Assembly (NCBI RefSeq): GCF_900177705.1
Contig: NZ_FXBA01000007.1
Location: 1-64,000 of the forward strand
Reading direction: 5' to 3'
DNA from: Fibrobacter sp. UWB15
GTDB taxonomy: Bacteria > Fibrobacterota > Fibrobacteria > Fibrobacterales > Fibrobacteraceae
DNA: 64,000 bases
In this document: in pieces, positions 10,201-19,198 of the stretch
How positions within the stretch are numbered: the stretch's first letter is position 1
Layout: each line of letters starts with the position of its first letter
Notes under the pieces: generated by a model
What the model saw: the letters and a program-made list of their open reading frames with translations, nothing else
What the model was told of the DNA's origin: nothing
Database searches by the model: none
Program-made: the position numbers and the translations under genes

Positions 10201-10881
10201 GCGCTTGCGCAGTTGTTCAACGATATCCGCGTGAATCTGTTGGATACGTCGTACGGCTTTAGCGAACAGACCATCAATGGTATTTTGGACGGTTCCATTA
10301 CCGAAGAAAACTACAAGGCCTTTGTGGGCGAACAGGAACTTGGCGTGATTGCGACCATGACCGAAGCCAATATCGAAGCGAGCCGCGACACGACCATTAC
10401 CATAGGCGGGGTTACGACGGTAACGCAGGGCGACATGTTCGAATTGATCCGTAGCGGAAAACTGGATGCCGAACTTGCCGAGGCGGGGGTGAGCGAAAAA
10501 CTGGTCGAGGCAATCAAGCGGGGCGATGTGACCGAATACAACCTCGAAGAATACCGCAGCGGCGAAAAGACGGTTGTGGCCGACAATGCAGTCGAACTTT
10601 ACTACCGCACGCATTATTTTAGCCAATTTGGCCAGTATGTGGGCGGAACGTCGGGTTCCATCAAGTGTTCCGACAAAGAAGTGTACGGCGACGAAGGCTG
10701 CCTCAAAAACAAGGGTAAAGTGTTCCTTGCCTGGAACATGCGCTCCAAAAACGGGCGATTGGTGGGTACAGGCGTCTATATTGCGCGCCTCGAAGTCAAA
10801 ATTGTGGTAGACGGCAAGAATACGGTGCACCGCACGCACGATTACCTATGGGGCGTACGCCGCGGAAAATCGGGTTTTTAA
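7291..10881 (+). CDS. Fibro-slime domain surface protein
   Basis: 1196 residues. ATG 7291 gives a clear signal peptide (MVNWVNKFKMAALAAALG...VASA); an upstream TTG at 7267 is less likely. Residues about 120-400 contain the fibro-slime (PA14-like) domain, with YFDFYGDDDVWVFIDHRLAV, then HGQVAGAVDLD and FYVERHTGSSNFRMRTS. The middle has several beta-sandwich-like repeats and an acidic DRNGDGRAD loop that may bind calcium. The C-terminus has a FlgD-like Ig element (FLAWNMRSKNGRLVGTGVYI). Proteins of this family are abundant in Fibrobacter and are linked to the outer surface and adhesion to cellulose. The exact ligand is unknown. It stands alone, followed by a terminator. Confidence 0.85.
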   Translation: MVNWVNKFKMAALAAALGTGVASAEKTVVFFTPWSNTNAVLFMNGDSVATMTALDNYCGWFKATVDAPEKNFNVYFKQTVGLNYVGAEGMVTEEPMIAGEITLDSVAALSDTIWVQGYKTDVPAQFSSYPGVLGDCPLKKIPVTVYDWLHGTKGDGDGSGKNGDPANGVSADFGSGGCSGKDKAVTGMVEYNLGENGVPVRADPFPEKCKITEHLDSWFLPEVIAKDDEGNEYTNMTCRDLYVSMDDEGFWLAEVSKDQISKGNEANSDGMFLLDDFEFLDEAKTVPNPYYDQLKGTKIGKHNFGYAAKIQATFEYVPGQYFDFYGDDDVWVFIDHRLAVDIGGQHGQVAGAVDLDTIGQNTGDKLVPGKIYDFHIFYVERHTGSSNFRMRTSIDLQVDASIFLSSDNRDGGTTYEVWQINKKNKLSCNFDANSTELDTTGGVSTFKLTGGNLAGPEILGIGTHYEGIKITSDSTFSIDSAAIVSSFALAPGHYFLEITLKADPSQMVKVEITVPSYSVPSVAFAKEDWTILGKEVSGDTVQIGPWAYATYQVNITFFEEWAKVNNYNRKINLSFSNPNIDILDTVGGKKINAVTLDENGRATFYVHANSPVSGVNLTAKGAAAGVSVWSNLKFAEPPAPRVERAIVVDRNGDGRADSLYVHFERSIKGNSRLDSIQFTFGESFQPTSKFKVINETDIVITAEDMTGEGCSKSVCGFGSRQFTGDASGVYTGTLNNWFTYKNEGEVSSFYIENEPVADGVGPIILAASKTENKDGNRFLNITFSEAITDESRAAFAEMFEFTCVRSGSNQVPEKPVLQSGLGTQMMLVYAVSEMDAVLPNAGDMIRFAPRGSARDLVGNAPHVENPWVVITGNQDLGIENPGVVALGEDPYDIIKNNSVTQPKLITGTTQTAQQIADSLGVQGTLLDFDIAKIMVEQTKNSVDALDAFIKLRIGSETDYDTTITSISEQEALAQLFNDIRVNLLDTSYGFSEQTINGILDGSITEENYKAFVGEQELGVIATMTEANIEASRDTTITIGGVTTVTQGDMFELIRSGKLDAELAEAGVSEKLVEAIKRGDVTEYNLEEYRSGEKTVVADNAVELYYRTHYFSQFGQYVGGTSGSIKCSDKEVYGDEGCLKNKGKVFLAWNMRSKNGRLVGTGVYIARLEVKIVVDGKNTVHRTHDYLWGVRRGKSGF

Positions 10882-10888
10882 TTCCCCA

Positions 10889-10953
10889 TTGACATTATGT
10901 CAATAGAATCTCCTTTTAGGGGGTTCTTTTTTTTTGCCTAAAAGGTAATTTTA
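10889..10953 (+). promoter_or_regulatory. Bipartite CAZyme promoter, GH5 copy
   Basis: Perfect palindrome TTGACATTATGTCAA (10889-10903) followed by GGTAATTTTA at 10944-10953; centre-to-element distance 48 bp. The terminator of the upstream fibro-slime gene sits between the two parts. The GH5 start codon is 48 bp past the element's first base. Confidence 0.75.
10905..10935 (+). terminator. Intrinsic terminator after fibro-slime gene
   Basis: AGAATCTCC pairs with GGGGGTTCT (allowing G-U pairs) around a TTTTA loop, followed by nine or more T residues. Confidence 0.85.
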
Positions 10954-10991
10954 AAATTGGTGTGAGAGGTGGTTAAAAGGAAGGTGTTCTT

Positions 10992-12653
10992 ATGATGTTT
11001 GGTTTTAAGATCAGGCGTGTTGCCTGTTCCGTTTTGGCTGCAACCGCGCTCTCGGCGGTGAGTTCTTTTGCAGTTACGAGCCAGTTCCGTGGGGTGAACT
11101 GGGCCGATAAACGTGACAATTTTGTCTCTGACATACTTGTGCTTTCGGGCATGAGCCTTTCGGACAATTACCAGTCGGCATCGGTTGTAGCGGACCGTGT
11201 GATTGGGCAGTTCCAGGAACTGTTCGGCACCAATAGCGTGCGTATCCCGGTGAACGAACCTACGATTCTCAAGTTCTGGGATACCTACACGGGCGTTATC
11301 GACATGGGCCTTTCCAAGGGCCGTATCGTGATGGGTTACTGGGGCCCCGCACAGCCTTCGGGCCCGAAAAATATGAATGACTGGTGGAGCATGTGGGCAA
11401 AAATCGTCGAAAAATACGGCGATCACCCGAATGCCTATTTTGAAATTTTCAATGAGCCGCACATGTACAGCAAAACGGAACTGCGCGACCTGTACGCCCA
11501 GTGGCTGAGCAAGTTCCCGAATGTGCCGCGCGACCATATTCTGCTTGACGGCTCGGGCCTTGCGTGGAATGTGCCCGACATTGCCGACGACCCGCGTTTT
11601 GAAGGTTGCCTTTTCGCGGTGCACGAATACACGTTCTGGAACATGAGCATTACCACCGAACAGGGCTGGAAAAACAGCTTCAAGGGTAAGGTGGGCAAGT
11701 ACATTGACCGCACCGTGTGTACAGAATGGGGCGGTGCCATGAGCCCTGGCGACAAGGCTGGCGTGCATTACGACTACATGGACTATAATTCTACTCCGAC
11801 GAATTACTTTATGGCCTACATCCGCGGCATGTCGGACCAGCTGCGCGAATGGGAGATGGGCAGCTTCTACTGGCCGGGGCTCCGCGATGGCGACTGGTAC
11901 AGTATGACAAAGCGCAGCGGCGAAGGCGCAAACATCAAGCTCGAAATCGTGAACCAGTCGGGCGTAGACCGCATGAAAATGGCTTGGGCGGACACTGTCG
12001 AGACGACTCCGCTCGTGCGCGAGGCGTTTAGTGGCGAACCTGCGGCGATTCCGGGCGTAATCGAGGCCGAAAATTACGACAAGGGCGGGAACCGTTTCAG
12101 CTTCTACGATAAGGATGCCGCGAACAAGGGCGAAATCTACCGCGAAGACGCTGTGGATGTCGTTACCCTGGATGGTGCGACTTGCAATGGTGACGCTTGC
12201 AAGGGTTACGCGATTGGTTACACCGAAGCGGGCGAGTGGCTTGAATACAGCGTGAAAGTCGCTGCCGATGGCAAGTACGGCGTTCGCGCGAATGTAGCGA
12301 CTGCTTCCGAGACTTCAAAAATCCAGCTGCTCGTCGATGGCAAGGTGCTTCTCGATACCGTTACGATTGACAAGGTTGACACGACCTGGAATGTATACAA
12401 AGAAATCGATATCGGAGCCGCTAACCTTACTGCTGGCGAACACATTCTAAGGCTTGTCATTGCAGGCAGCTATGTGAATGTAGACTGGCTCCAGTTCTGC
12501 GAAAAAGAAACTTGTGAAGACAAAACAGGAATCCGTGCAATCGATCCGACGGCTGTTTCTAAGGCGGCCCCGCGCCTGCGCAAGCAAGGCGGCAAGCTCT
12601 TTGTCGAAAAGAACGGAATGCGCTTCGACTTGACTGGACACCGTATCAAATAA
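10992..12653 (+). CDS. GH5 glycoside hydrolase with CBM6
   Basis: 553 residues; signal peptide 1-27 (ends SSFA-VTS). AAGGAAGGTG lies upstream of ATG 10992; the ATG at 10995 is an equally good start. The GH5 fold spans about 30-345. The acid/base is E155 in FEIFNEPHM and the nucleophile is E245 in CTEWGG. CBM6 occupies about 352-508 (IPGVIEAENYDKGG ... GYTEAGEWLEYSV ... YVNVDWLQF). The last 30 residues (KNGMRFDLTGHRIK at the very end) form a basic tail shared in the window only with the GH27 enzyme. It should act outside the cell on beta-glucan, mannan or xylan; the subfamily and substrate cannot be fixed from motifs alone. Confidence 0.88.
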   Translation: MMFGFKIRRVACSVLAATALSAVSSFAVTSQFRGVNWADKRDNFVSDILVLSGMSLSDNYQSASVVADRVIGQFQELFGTNSVRIPVNEPTILKFWDTYTGVIDMGLSKGRIVMGYWGPAQPSGPKNMNDWWSMWAKIVEKYGDHPNAYFEIFNEPHMYSKTELRDLYAQWLSKFPNVPRDHILLDGSGLAWNVPDIADDPRFEGCLFAVHEYTFWNMSITTEQGWKNSFKGKVGKYIDRTVCTEWGGAMSPGDKAGVHYDYMDYNSTPTNYFMAYIRGMSDQLREWEMGSFYWPGLRDGDWYSMTKRSGEGANIKLEIVNQSGVDRMKMAWADTVETTPLVREAFSGEPAAIPGVIEAENYDKGGNRFSFYDKDAANKGEIYREDAVDVVTLDGATCNGDACKGYAIGYTEAGEWLEYSVKVAADGKYGVRANVATASETSKIQLLVDGKVLLDTVTIDKVDTTWNVYKEIDIGAANLTAGEHILRLVIAGSYVNVDWLQFCEKETCEDKTGIRAIDPTAVSKAAPRLRKQGGKLFVEKNGMRFDLTGHRIK

Positions 12654-12664
12654 GTGTTTCGGCA

Positions 12665-12730
12665 TTGACAACTTGTCAACGAGAACTCCCGAAAAGGGAG
12701 TTCTTTTTTTGATGGCAAAAGGTATTTTTT
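12665..12730 (+). promoter_or_regulatory. Bipartite CAZyme promoter, beta-helix gene copy
   Basis: Perfect palindrome TTGACAACTTGTCAA (12665-12679) and GGTATTTTTT at 12721-12730; distance 49 bp. The GH5 terminator lies between them. A GTGAGGT ribosome-binding site follows before ATG 12762. Confidence 0.75.
12681..12710 (+). terminator. Intrinsic terminator after GH5
   Basis: AGAACTCCC and GGGAGTTCT form a 9-bp stem around a GAAAA loop, followed by a run of T residues. Confidence 0.9.
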
Positions 12731-12761
12731 TTATTGGTGTGGATTTTTCGTGAGGTTTCTT

Positions 12762-15380
12762 ATGAATGCAAAGATTCTTTCTTTGGTGTTTGGCAGCACG
12801 CTCGCTTTTGCCGGTGCCGCCGCTGCCGCCACTCAAGCGACATTCTATGTTTCGCCCTCTGGCAATGATGCTGCCGCGGGTACAAAAGATGCTCCGTTCA
12901 AGACGATTACGCAGGCACAAAAAGCCGTGCGCGCTATTAACGGTTCTATGACCGGCGACATCGAAGTCATTCTTCGCGAAGGCACTTATGTACTTCCGTC
13001 TACAGTTAACTTCACCGAAGTCGACGGCGGTAAAGACGGCCACTACGTGCGCTATAAGGCGGCCGATGGCGAAAAGCCGCTCATTACTGGCGGCATGCAG
13101 ATTACCGGCTGGACCATTCACGACGAGGCGAACAACATCTGGAAAGCTGAAGGCGTAGACGGTCGATTCCGCCAGCTTTACGTGAACAACCGCAAGGCCG
13201 TTCGCGCGTGTTTCCCCAACGTGATTGCCGCAAACGAAAAAGGCAACGGCGGCTTCGACCATGACTTTGTGCGCCTCACGAAGGTAGACTCTTCGGGCCG
13301 CGCCTTCGATGTCTCTGCTGACTACGTCAAGAATATCAAGAACATCGAGGACGTCGAAATCCACCTGATGATTGCCTGGTCCGAAAACATCTTGCGCCTG
13401 GAGAAGGCCCAGGTGAACGGCGGTACGGCAAAGCTCATTCCCAAGGATCCTGAACGCACCAAGCTGTTCCACCGCGCATACCCCATGCTCGGTACCGCCT
13501 TCATGAGTAATCCGCCCAAGCAGCAGGTTTTCTATCTGGAAAATTCCTACGACCTGATTGACGCTCCGGGTGAATGGTACCTGGACGAAAAGAACCATGT
13601 GCTTTACTACAAGCCCCGTTCTGGCGAAAGCATGTCTACGGCCCACGTGGTTGCACCTCGCCTTAATACTTTGTTCAGCGTTTTGGGTAAAGACACCAAG
13701 AACAAAGTGGGCTATATGTCTTTCGAAGGCCTGACCTTTGCCCATTCCAACTTTACCCGCCCGAGCGAAGAAGGTTTTTTGGATTTACAGGCTGCAAACT
13801 TCAATGTAGACGTTCTTCCGGATCCGAGCCGCGGAAACTGGGAAAAGCTGAACAGCAACAAGTACTTGCTGTGGCGCCCCGATGCGGCCTTCCGCGTCGA
13901 AAATGCGCACCACTTCTTGGTGCAGGGTAACGTGTTCTCGCAGATTGCGGCTACGGGTCTCGACTTTGTCTCCGGCACCAATGACGACATGATTCAGGGC
14001 AACGCCTTCTTCGAAATCGGTGCAGCGGGCATTATGCTCGGCAAGTTCTATCAGGACTCCACGACCGAAATCCACATCGCCTACAATCCGAGCGACAAGG
14101 ATGAAATCAGCACCCGCGATACGGTCAAGAACAACCTGGTCACCAACGTGACGAACGAACATCAGGGTGCCGTAGGTATTGGCGCCGGTTACCCCCGCTA
14201 TGTGGTAATCGAACATAACGAAGTCTCTTACACTTACTACTCCGGCATTTCTATTGGCTTTGGCTGGACAAAGCAGCAGACAGCCATGACCAATAACCAT
14301 GTGAACTGGAACGAAATTCACCACATTGCCCGCTTGCTTTGCGACTCCGGCCCGATTTACACCTTGAGTAACCAGGGTACCGGTAGCGAAATCCAGCACA
14401 ACTATATCCACGATAACGGAACTTCCAAGTGGGCCGACTACTGGAACGTGCCTATTTACCTGGACGAAGGTTCCAGCGGCTTTACCGTGAAAGAAAATGT
14501 GTTCAAGAATTCCCCTGCAGGCGTGGGCCAGAATCAGGCGGGGCAGAATACCTTGCAACAGTCCAATAACTATTACAGCGATGACGTCGTGAACAATGCC
14601 GGTATCGAAAAGGCCTTCCGTTACATCCGCGACATCAAGGAAATTCCGCTCGCTGACTTTAACGGCGCCATGGAACAGACCCCGTACAAGGCTCAGCTCA
14701 CCCTCCCGGGAATTGTGCAACTCGAAGACTACGATATGGGCGGCCAGAGCGTTTCGTATAGCGACAAGGACTTTGTGAACGAAGGCGGAGCCTACCGCGA
14801 AGACGGTGTCGATATTGTGCAGGTAGATTCTGCTGACGCGAGCAAGGGATACGCTATCGGTTACACCCAGGCAGGCGAATGGCTCGAATACTCCGTGAAC
14901 GTAGTGACTACAGGCAAGCTCGTGTTCCGCGCCAGCGTGGCAGATGGCCTTGAAGGCGGTAGCATTCGCCTGTTTATCGACGGTAAGGCCGTGACCGATA
15001 CCGTTGCGGTGCCGCAAACCGAAGACTGGAACACCTATACGCTCATGGACGGCGAAACTAGCGAAATCGAAAAGGGCGACCATGTGCTGCGCGTGCAGTT
15101 CACCGGCAGCTACGTGAATATCGACTGGATTCAGTTCGCGCTTACCAAGGAAGAACTCGGCACCACCGGAATTCGCAAGGTGCCGACCTACAGCATGGAC
15201 TTTATGCCCAATATGCAGCGTTCGCTCAAAGTTTATGGCACAAACGGCCGCTTTATGGGTAGCGTAGAACCGCGTGCAGGCCTTGCCCTCACCGAAACGC
15301 TCAAGGCAGCCGGCTTTGCCCAGGGTATCTACATGGTACGCGGCTCTGGCGCCAAGGCGCTCCGCGTGCAGGTGAAATAA
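12762..15380 (+). CDS. Right-handed beta-helix carbohydrate enzyme (GH141-like) with CBM6
   Basis: 872 residues; ATG 12762 is preceded by GTGAGGT, and the signal peptide ends near AAAAA-TQATF. The N-terminus FYVSPSGNDAAAGTKDAPFK opens a parallel beta-helix (about 25-640). The run VILREGTYVLP, then KPLITGGMQITGW and RQLYVNNRKAVRA, resembles GH141 proteins, for which fucosidase and xylanase activities are known. This assignment is by eye; other beta-helix families (GH120, lyases) remain possible. CBM6 spans about 645-790 (LPGIVQLEDYDMGG ... GYTQAGEWLEYSV ... YVNIDWIQF). A conserved tail ends in IYMVRGSGAKALRVQVK. It is secreted and probably acts on substituted xylan or pectic side chains. Confidence 0.75.
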   Translation: MNAKILSLVFGSTLAFAGAAAAATQATFYVSPSGNDAAAGTKDAPFKTITQAQKAVRAINGSMTGDIEVILREGTYVLPSTVNFTEVDGGKDGHYVRYKAADGEKPLITGGMQITGWTIHDEANNIWKAEGVDGRFRQLYVNNRKAVRACFPNVIAANEKGNGGFDHDFVRLTKVDSSGRAFDVSADYVKNIKNIEDVEIHLMIAWSENILRLEKAQVNGGTAKLIPKDPERTKLFHRAYPMLGTAFMSNPPKQQVFYLENSYDLIDAPGEWYLDEKNHVLYYKPRSGESMSTAHVVAPRLNTLFSVLGKDTKNKVGYMSFEGLTFAHSNFTRPSEEGFLDLQAANFNVDVLPDPSRGNWEKLNSNKYLLWRPDAAFRVENAHHFLVQGNVFSQIAATGLDFVSGTNDDMIQGNAFFEIGAAGIMLGKFYQDSTTEIHIAYNPSDKDEISTRDTVKNNLVTNVTNEHQGAVGIGAGYPRYVVIEHNEVSYTYYSGISIGFGWTKQQTAMTNNHVNWNEIHHIARLLCDSGPIYTLSNQGTGSEIQHNYIHDNGTSKWADYWNVPIYLDEGSSGFTVKENVFKNSPAGVGQNQAGQNTLQQSNNYYSDDVVNNAGIEKAFRYIRDIKEIPLADFNGAMEQTPYKAQLTLPGIVQLEDYDMGGQSVSYSDKDFVNEGGAYREDGVDIVQVDSADASKGYAIGYTQAGEWLEYSVNVVTTGKLVFRASVADGLEGGSIRLFIDGKAVTDTVAVPQTEDWNTYTLMDGETSEIEKGDHVLRVQFTGSYVNIDWIQFALTKEELGTTGIRKVPTYSMDFMPNMQRSLKVYGTNGRFMGSVEPRAGLALTETLKAAGFAQGIYMVRGSGAKALRVQVK

Positions 15381-15409
15381 TCTGTATGTGAACAGTAAAG
15401 AAATGAATA

Positions 15410-15432
15410 GCGGGCTTGATGCCCGCTTTTTT
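15410..15432. terminator. Intrinsic terminator between beta-helix gene and metH
   Basis: GCGGGC-TTGAT-GCCCGC followed by six T residues on the plus strand. The T-run touches the convergent metH stop codon, so the same hairpin may serve both directions. Confidence 0.85.
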
Positions 15433-18400
15433 ACACTTTCACGTGGAAGTAGTCGATTTCGGGGTGGCTGATGTAGAGGCCGCTCACGGAGGCCTGCGGG
15501 TACATGGCGCCGTTCTCGGTGAGGCTGATGCCTACACTGCCGAAATCGATGAGTTTTGCGACGTTGAAGATTTCCTTGATGTTCGGGAGCACGGGGTAGC
15601 CGACGGCCGGGCGGATGCCCTTCCAGCCGCTTACGCGGGCGAGTTCCTGGCTCAGGTATTCGGCGCCGGCTTCGGCGAGGCGGTCGGCGACAGTCTGCAT
15701 CAAAAGAACGTCGTAGTCGCTGCCGCCCTGTTCGGCCTTGAGTTTTTCGAGGCGCTTCACAAAGGCGTCGCTCACGGTGACGGCGAAGGCACCCACGATA
15801 TCGCGGAAAACATCTTTACCGGCGGGAGCAGCGAAGATGCTTGCGGTGTTCGCATTGGCGGGCGCAACGTAGTCGCAGAGGGCGAGGCAAGTGCCTTCCG
15901 GGTTCTGCTGGCGTGCCGTGGCGACTTCGACGATGTCGGAGTCGGTGCCGGTACGGCCCGTGTTGAACCTGATGGAGCCTTCCGTACCGGCTGCAGGGTA
16001 GAACGCCTGCACGGCACGCAGCGCATACTCGGGCTTTGCGAGACTCTTGATAAGTTCTTCTGCGTCGGCCTTGAGTTTCTTTGCTTCTTCCTGGTCCGGC
16101 TTGATTTTCCAGGTGAAGAAGAAGTATTCCCAGCTGATAAGCGGGATGACTTTTTCGAGCGGAATCGGCGGGAGCTTGCTTTCGCCCATGAACGGCGGTT
16201 CCACGGGCTGGTACTTGCTCCAGTCGCAAAGGTAGCGGCGTTCGAGGGGCGTCTTCTCTGCTGCGGCCATAGCGTTGGCGGCTTCGGTCTGGATGCCGTT
16301 TTGCTTGTCGCGGATTCGCTGCTGTTCTTCGCGGTTTTCGCGGATGGTCTGTTCGCTAGTAGCCGGATCCAAAAGTTTCTGGGCGAGGCCTGGGTTGCTC
16401 GCGGCGTCGCGCACATGGAATACGGGGCCTTCGTAGCACGGGGCAATCTTTACGGCCGTGTGCGTGGGCGAGGTGGTGGCGCCGCCGACGATAATCGGGA
16501 TGCGCTGACCAGCATCTTGCATGGCCTTCGCCACAGTGCACATTTCTTCGAGGGAGGGCGTAATCAGCCCGGAGAGGCTCAATATATCGGCCTTGTTCTC
16601 GATGACCGCCTTCACGATGACATCTTCGGGAACCATCACGCCGAGGTCCACCATCTCGTAGCCGTTACAGGCCATAATCACGGAGACGATGTTCTTGCCG
16701 ATATCGTGCACGTCGCCCTTCACGGTTGCAATCACGATTTTGCCGCGGCTCGAAGCGTTCGCGTCTTTGCCCGCCTCGATGTAGGGCTGCAGGATTTCTA
16801 CCGCCTTTTTCATGGTGCGTGCGGTCTTCACCACCTGCGGCAAGAACATCTTGCCTTCGCCAAAGCGGCGACCGACTTCGTTCATGCCGTCCATGAGCGG
16901 GCCAGAAATAATTCCCACCGGGCTATCGCCGCGGTTGATGAGTTCCATCAAGTCGGGCTGAAGCGATGTGGAAGTTCCCTTGAGTAAGGCTTCTTGCAGG
17001 CGTTCTTCGGGCGTGGTAGGCTTTGCTTCGGCGGCAGCGCTAGCGTTGTCGTCAGAAGAGCTTGCGCCTGTGCTCATGGCGAAAATCGCCTTCGGGTCGT
17101 ACTTGGTGCCTGCTTCCTTGGCGGCTGCGGCTGCCGCGGTCATGCGGCTTGCAATTTCGATGAGCGCTTCGCTTGCATCCGGTTCCGTGTTGTAGATGAC
17201 TTCGGTAATGGCCATGCGGAGTTCCAGCGGAATCGTCTTGTATTCGATAATCGCGCTCGGGTTCATGATGGCCATGCCCATGCCGTTCGGAATCGCGTAA
17301 TGCAAGAAGGTGGTATGCATCGCTTCGCGCAGGTAGTTGTTGCCGCGGAAGGCGAACGAAAGGTTTGAAAGACCGCCCGAAATGCGCACCCCGGGCAGGT
17401 TGTCCATAATCCAGCGGACTGCGCGGATAAAGTCTATGGCGTAGGCGTTGTGTTCGGCCATGCCGGTTGCGACTGTCAAAACGTTCGGGTCGTAAATAAT
17501 GTCCGAAGGGTCGAAACCGAGCTTTTTGACCATGATGTCGTAAGCGCGGGCGGCAATTTGTACGCGGCGCTCGTAGTTGGTGGCCTGGCCTTCTTCGTCA
17601 AAGAGCATCACGATGACAGCACCGCCGAGTCGCTTGATGGTGCGCGCGTGATCGATAAATGCCTGCTCGCCCATCTTGAGGGAGATGGAATTCACGATGC
17701 ACTTGCCCTGGGCGCACTTGAGACCCGCTTCAATCACTTCGAATCGGGAAGAGTCCACCATAATCGGCACGCGGCTGATAGCCGGGTCCGAAGCGAGCAA
17801 ATTCAAGAAGGTCTGCATTTCGGCGGTGGCGTCCAAGAGGCCGTCGTCCATGTTCACGTCGATCACGTCGGCGCCGTCTTCAACCTGCTTCCTTGCAATA
17901 TCGAGCGCTTCTTCGTAATTTTTTTCGTTGATGAGTCGCAGGAACTTCTTGGAGCCCGCCACGTTGCAGCGTTCGCCCACCTTCACAAAATCTTCGGCGT
18001 TGCAGCTGTCGGCGCCGTTGCTCGGGCGCACCTGTTCCTTGAACAGCGGCTCGAGACCGGCGAGGCGGAGCAGCGGGCTCGTGGCGTACTTTGGCGCGGG
18101 CTTGCGGCGTTCGTAATCGGCTGGCAGGGCGTCGAGCATCTTGCGCATGGCGGCGATGTGTTCCGGTGTGGTACCGCAGCAACCGCCAATCATGTTCACG
18201 AGTTTGTCATCCAGGTAAACGCCCATGAGCCGCACCATGTCTTCGGGCGTGTCGTCGTAACCGCCGAACTGGTTTGGGAGTCCCGCATTCGGATGACAGC
18301 TAATGTAGCAGGGCGCAACCTTGCCCATGCGGCGCAGGTACGGCACCATGCCGTCGGCACCGAGACCGCAGTTGAGGCCGATCGAAAGCGGGTGCATGTG

Positions 18401-19084
18401 CATCACGCTTATGGCGAATGCTTCCACCGTCTGGCCCGAAAGTGTACGGCCCGAGGCGTCGCTCACCGTCATGGAGAACATGATTTCCACAGGTTTGAGG
18501 TCGGCGGCTTTGTCACCGGCGTCGGCAGCGCGTTTCTCCATCACCTTGGTAAATGCACTTGCGGCAGCCTTCGCGTTCAGCGTATCAAAAATCGTTTCAA
18601 TCAGAATCGCGTCGACGCCTTCTTCCACCAGCACCTGGATCTGTTCCAGGTAGGCGTCTTCGAGTTCGTCGAAAGTAATGCTACGGCTCGCGGGATCGTT
18701 CACGTCTTCGCTCATCGAAAGCATTTTGCTCGTGGGACCCACGTCGCCCAAAATGTACACCTGGCGGCCGTACTTTTCCATGGCCTCTGCTGCGGCCTGC
18801 TTCGCAATCTTCACGGCGGCGCGGTTCATTTCGGCAATGCGGTGTTCCTGATGGTATTCGTGCTGGCTGACGCGCTGGCTCGAGAACGTGTTGGTGGTCA
18901 GGCAGTCCACGCCCGCATCCACGTAGCGGCGCTGGATATCGAGAATAATTTCCGGCTTCTCGATGGAGAGCATGTCGTTGTTCGCACCCTTAATGCCGTA
19001 AGTCTGAATGACAGAACCCATGCCGCCATCGAGCAGCATCATCTTGCTTTCAAAAGCTTCGCGTAAAGTCATTTTCTTTTCCAT
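15431..19084 (-). CDS. metH: Cobalamin-dependent methionine synthase
   Basis: 1217 residues from ATG 19084 (MEKKMTLREAF); an in-frame GTG 12 bp upstream is the alternative start. All four modules are present in order. The homocysteine/zinc domain has GLNCGLGADG and GGCCGTTPEH. The methyl-tetrahydrofolate (pterin) domain starts near ERCNVAGSKKF. The B12 domain has GDVHDIGKNIVSVIMACNGY with the lower-ligand His. The C-terminal AdoMet reactivation domain includes RFNTGRTGTDSD. Length is normal for MetH. It methylates homocysteine to methionine in the cytoplasm. No cobalamin or SAM riboswitch is evident in the 114 bp upstream. Confidence 0.97.
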   Translation of the reverse strand: MEKKMTLREAFESKMMLLDGGMGSVIQTYGIKGANNDMLSIEKPEIILDIQRRYVDAGVDCLTTNTFSSQRVSQHEYHQEHRIAEMNRAAVKIAKQAAAEAMEKYGRQVYILGDVGPTSKMLSMSEDVNDPASRSITFDELEDAYLEQIQVLVEEGVDAILIETIFDTLNAKAAASAFTKVMEKRAADAGDKAADLKPVEIMFSMTVSDASGRTLSGQTVEAFAISVMHMHPLSIGLNCGLGADGMVPYLRRMGKVAPCYISCHPNAGLPNQFGGYDDTPEDMVRLMGVYLDDKLVNMIGGCCGTTPEHIAAMRKMLDALPADYERRKPAPKYATSPLLRLAGLEPLFKEQVRPSNGADSCNAEDFVKVGERCNVAGSKKFLRLINEKNYEEALDIARKQVEDGADVIDVNMDDGLLDATAEMQTFLNLLASDPAISRVPIMVDSSRFEVIEAGLKCAQGKCIVNSISLKMGEQAFIDHARTIKRLGGAVIVMLFDEEGQATNYERRVQIAARAYDIMVKKLGFDPSDIIYDPNVLTVATGMAEHNAYAIDFIRAVRWIMDNLPGVRISGGLSNLSFAFRGNNYLREAMHTTFLHYAIPNGMGMAIMNPSAIIEYKTIPLELRMAITEVIYNTEPDASEALIEIASRMTAAAAAAKEAGTKYDPKAIFAMSTGASSSDDNASAAAEAKPTTPEERLQEALLKGTSTSLQPDLMELINRGDSPVGIISGPLMDGMNEVGRRFGEGKMFLPQVVKTARTMKKAVEILQPYIEAGKDANASSRGKIVIATVKGDVHDIGKNIVSVIMACNGYEMVDLGVMVPEDVIVKAVIENKADILSLSGLITPSLEEMCTVAKAMQDAGQRIPIIVGGATTSPTHTAVKIAPCYEGPVFHVRDAASNPGLAQKLLDPATSEQTIRENREEQQRIRDKQNGIQTEAANAMAAAEKTPLERRYLCDWSKYQPVEPPFMGESKLPPIPLEKVIPLISWEYFFFTWKIKPDQEEAKKLKADAEELIKSLAKPEYALRAVQAFYPAAGTEGSIRFNTGRTGTDSDIVEVATARQQNPEGTCLALCDYVAPANANTASIFAAPAGKDVFRDIVGAFAVTVSDAFVKRLEKLKAEQGGSDYDVLLMQTVADRLAEAGAEYLSQELARVSGWKGIRPAVGYPVLPNIKEIFNVAKLIDFGSVGISLTENGAMYPQASVSGLYISHPEIDYFHVKV

Positions 19085-19198
19085 GGCACGAACCACCGTT
19101 TTTCGTTATTTATGCACTTATTTAATTTTATGCATAAAGATAGAAAAAGGCGAAAGCTCTTTCAAGAGTTTCTTTTTGAAGGTTGGGACTTTGGCGGT

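Noticed and set aside
10889-10903. Reading TTGACA in the palindromes as a plain -35 hexamer
   Set aside because: The nearest -10-like element is about 50 bp away, the second half-site TGTCAA is conserved, and several copies have TTGATA or TTGACT while keeping the 49-bp spacing.
19085-19198. Cobalamin or SAM riboswitch upstream of metH
   Set aside because: The gap is only 114 bp and shows no B12-box or SAM-type helix pattern.
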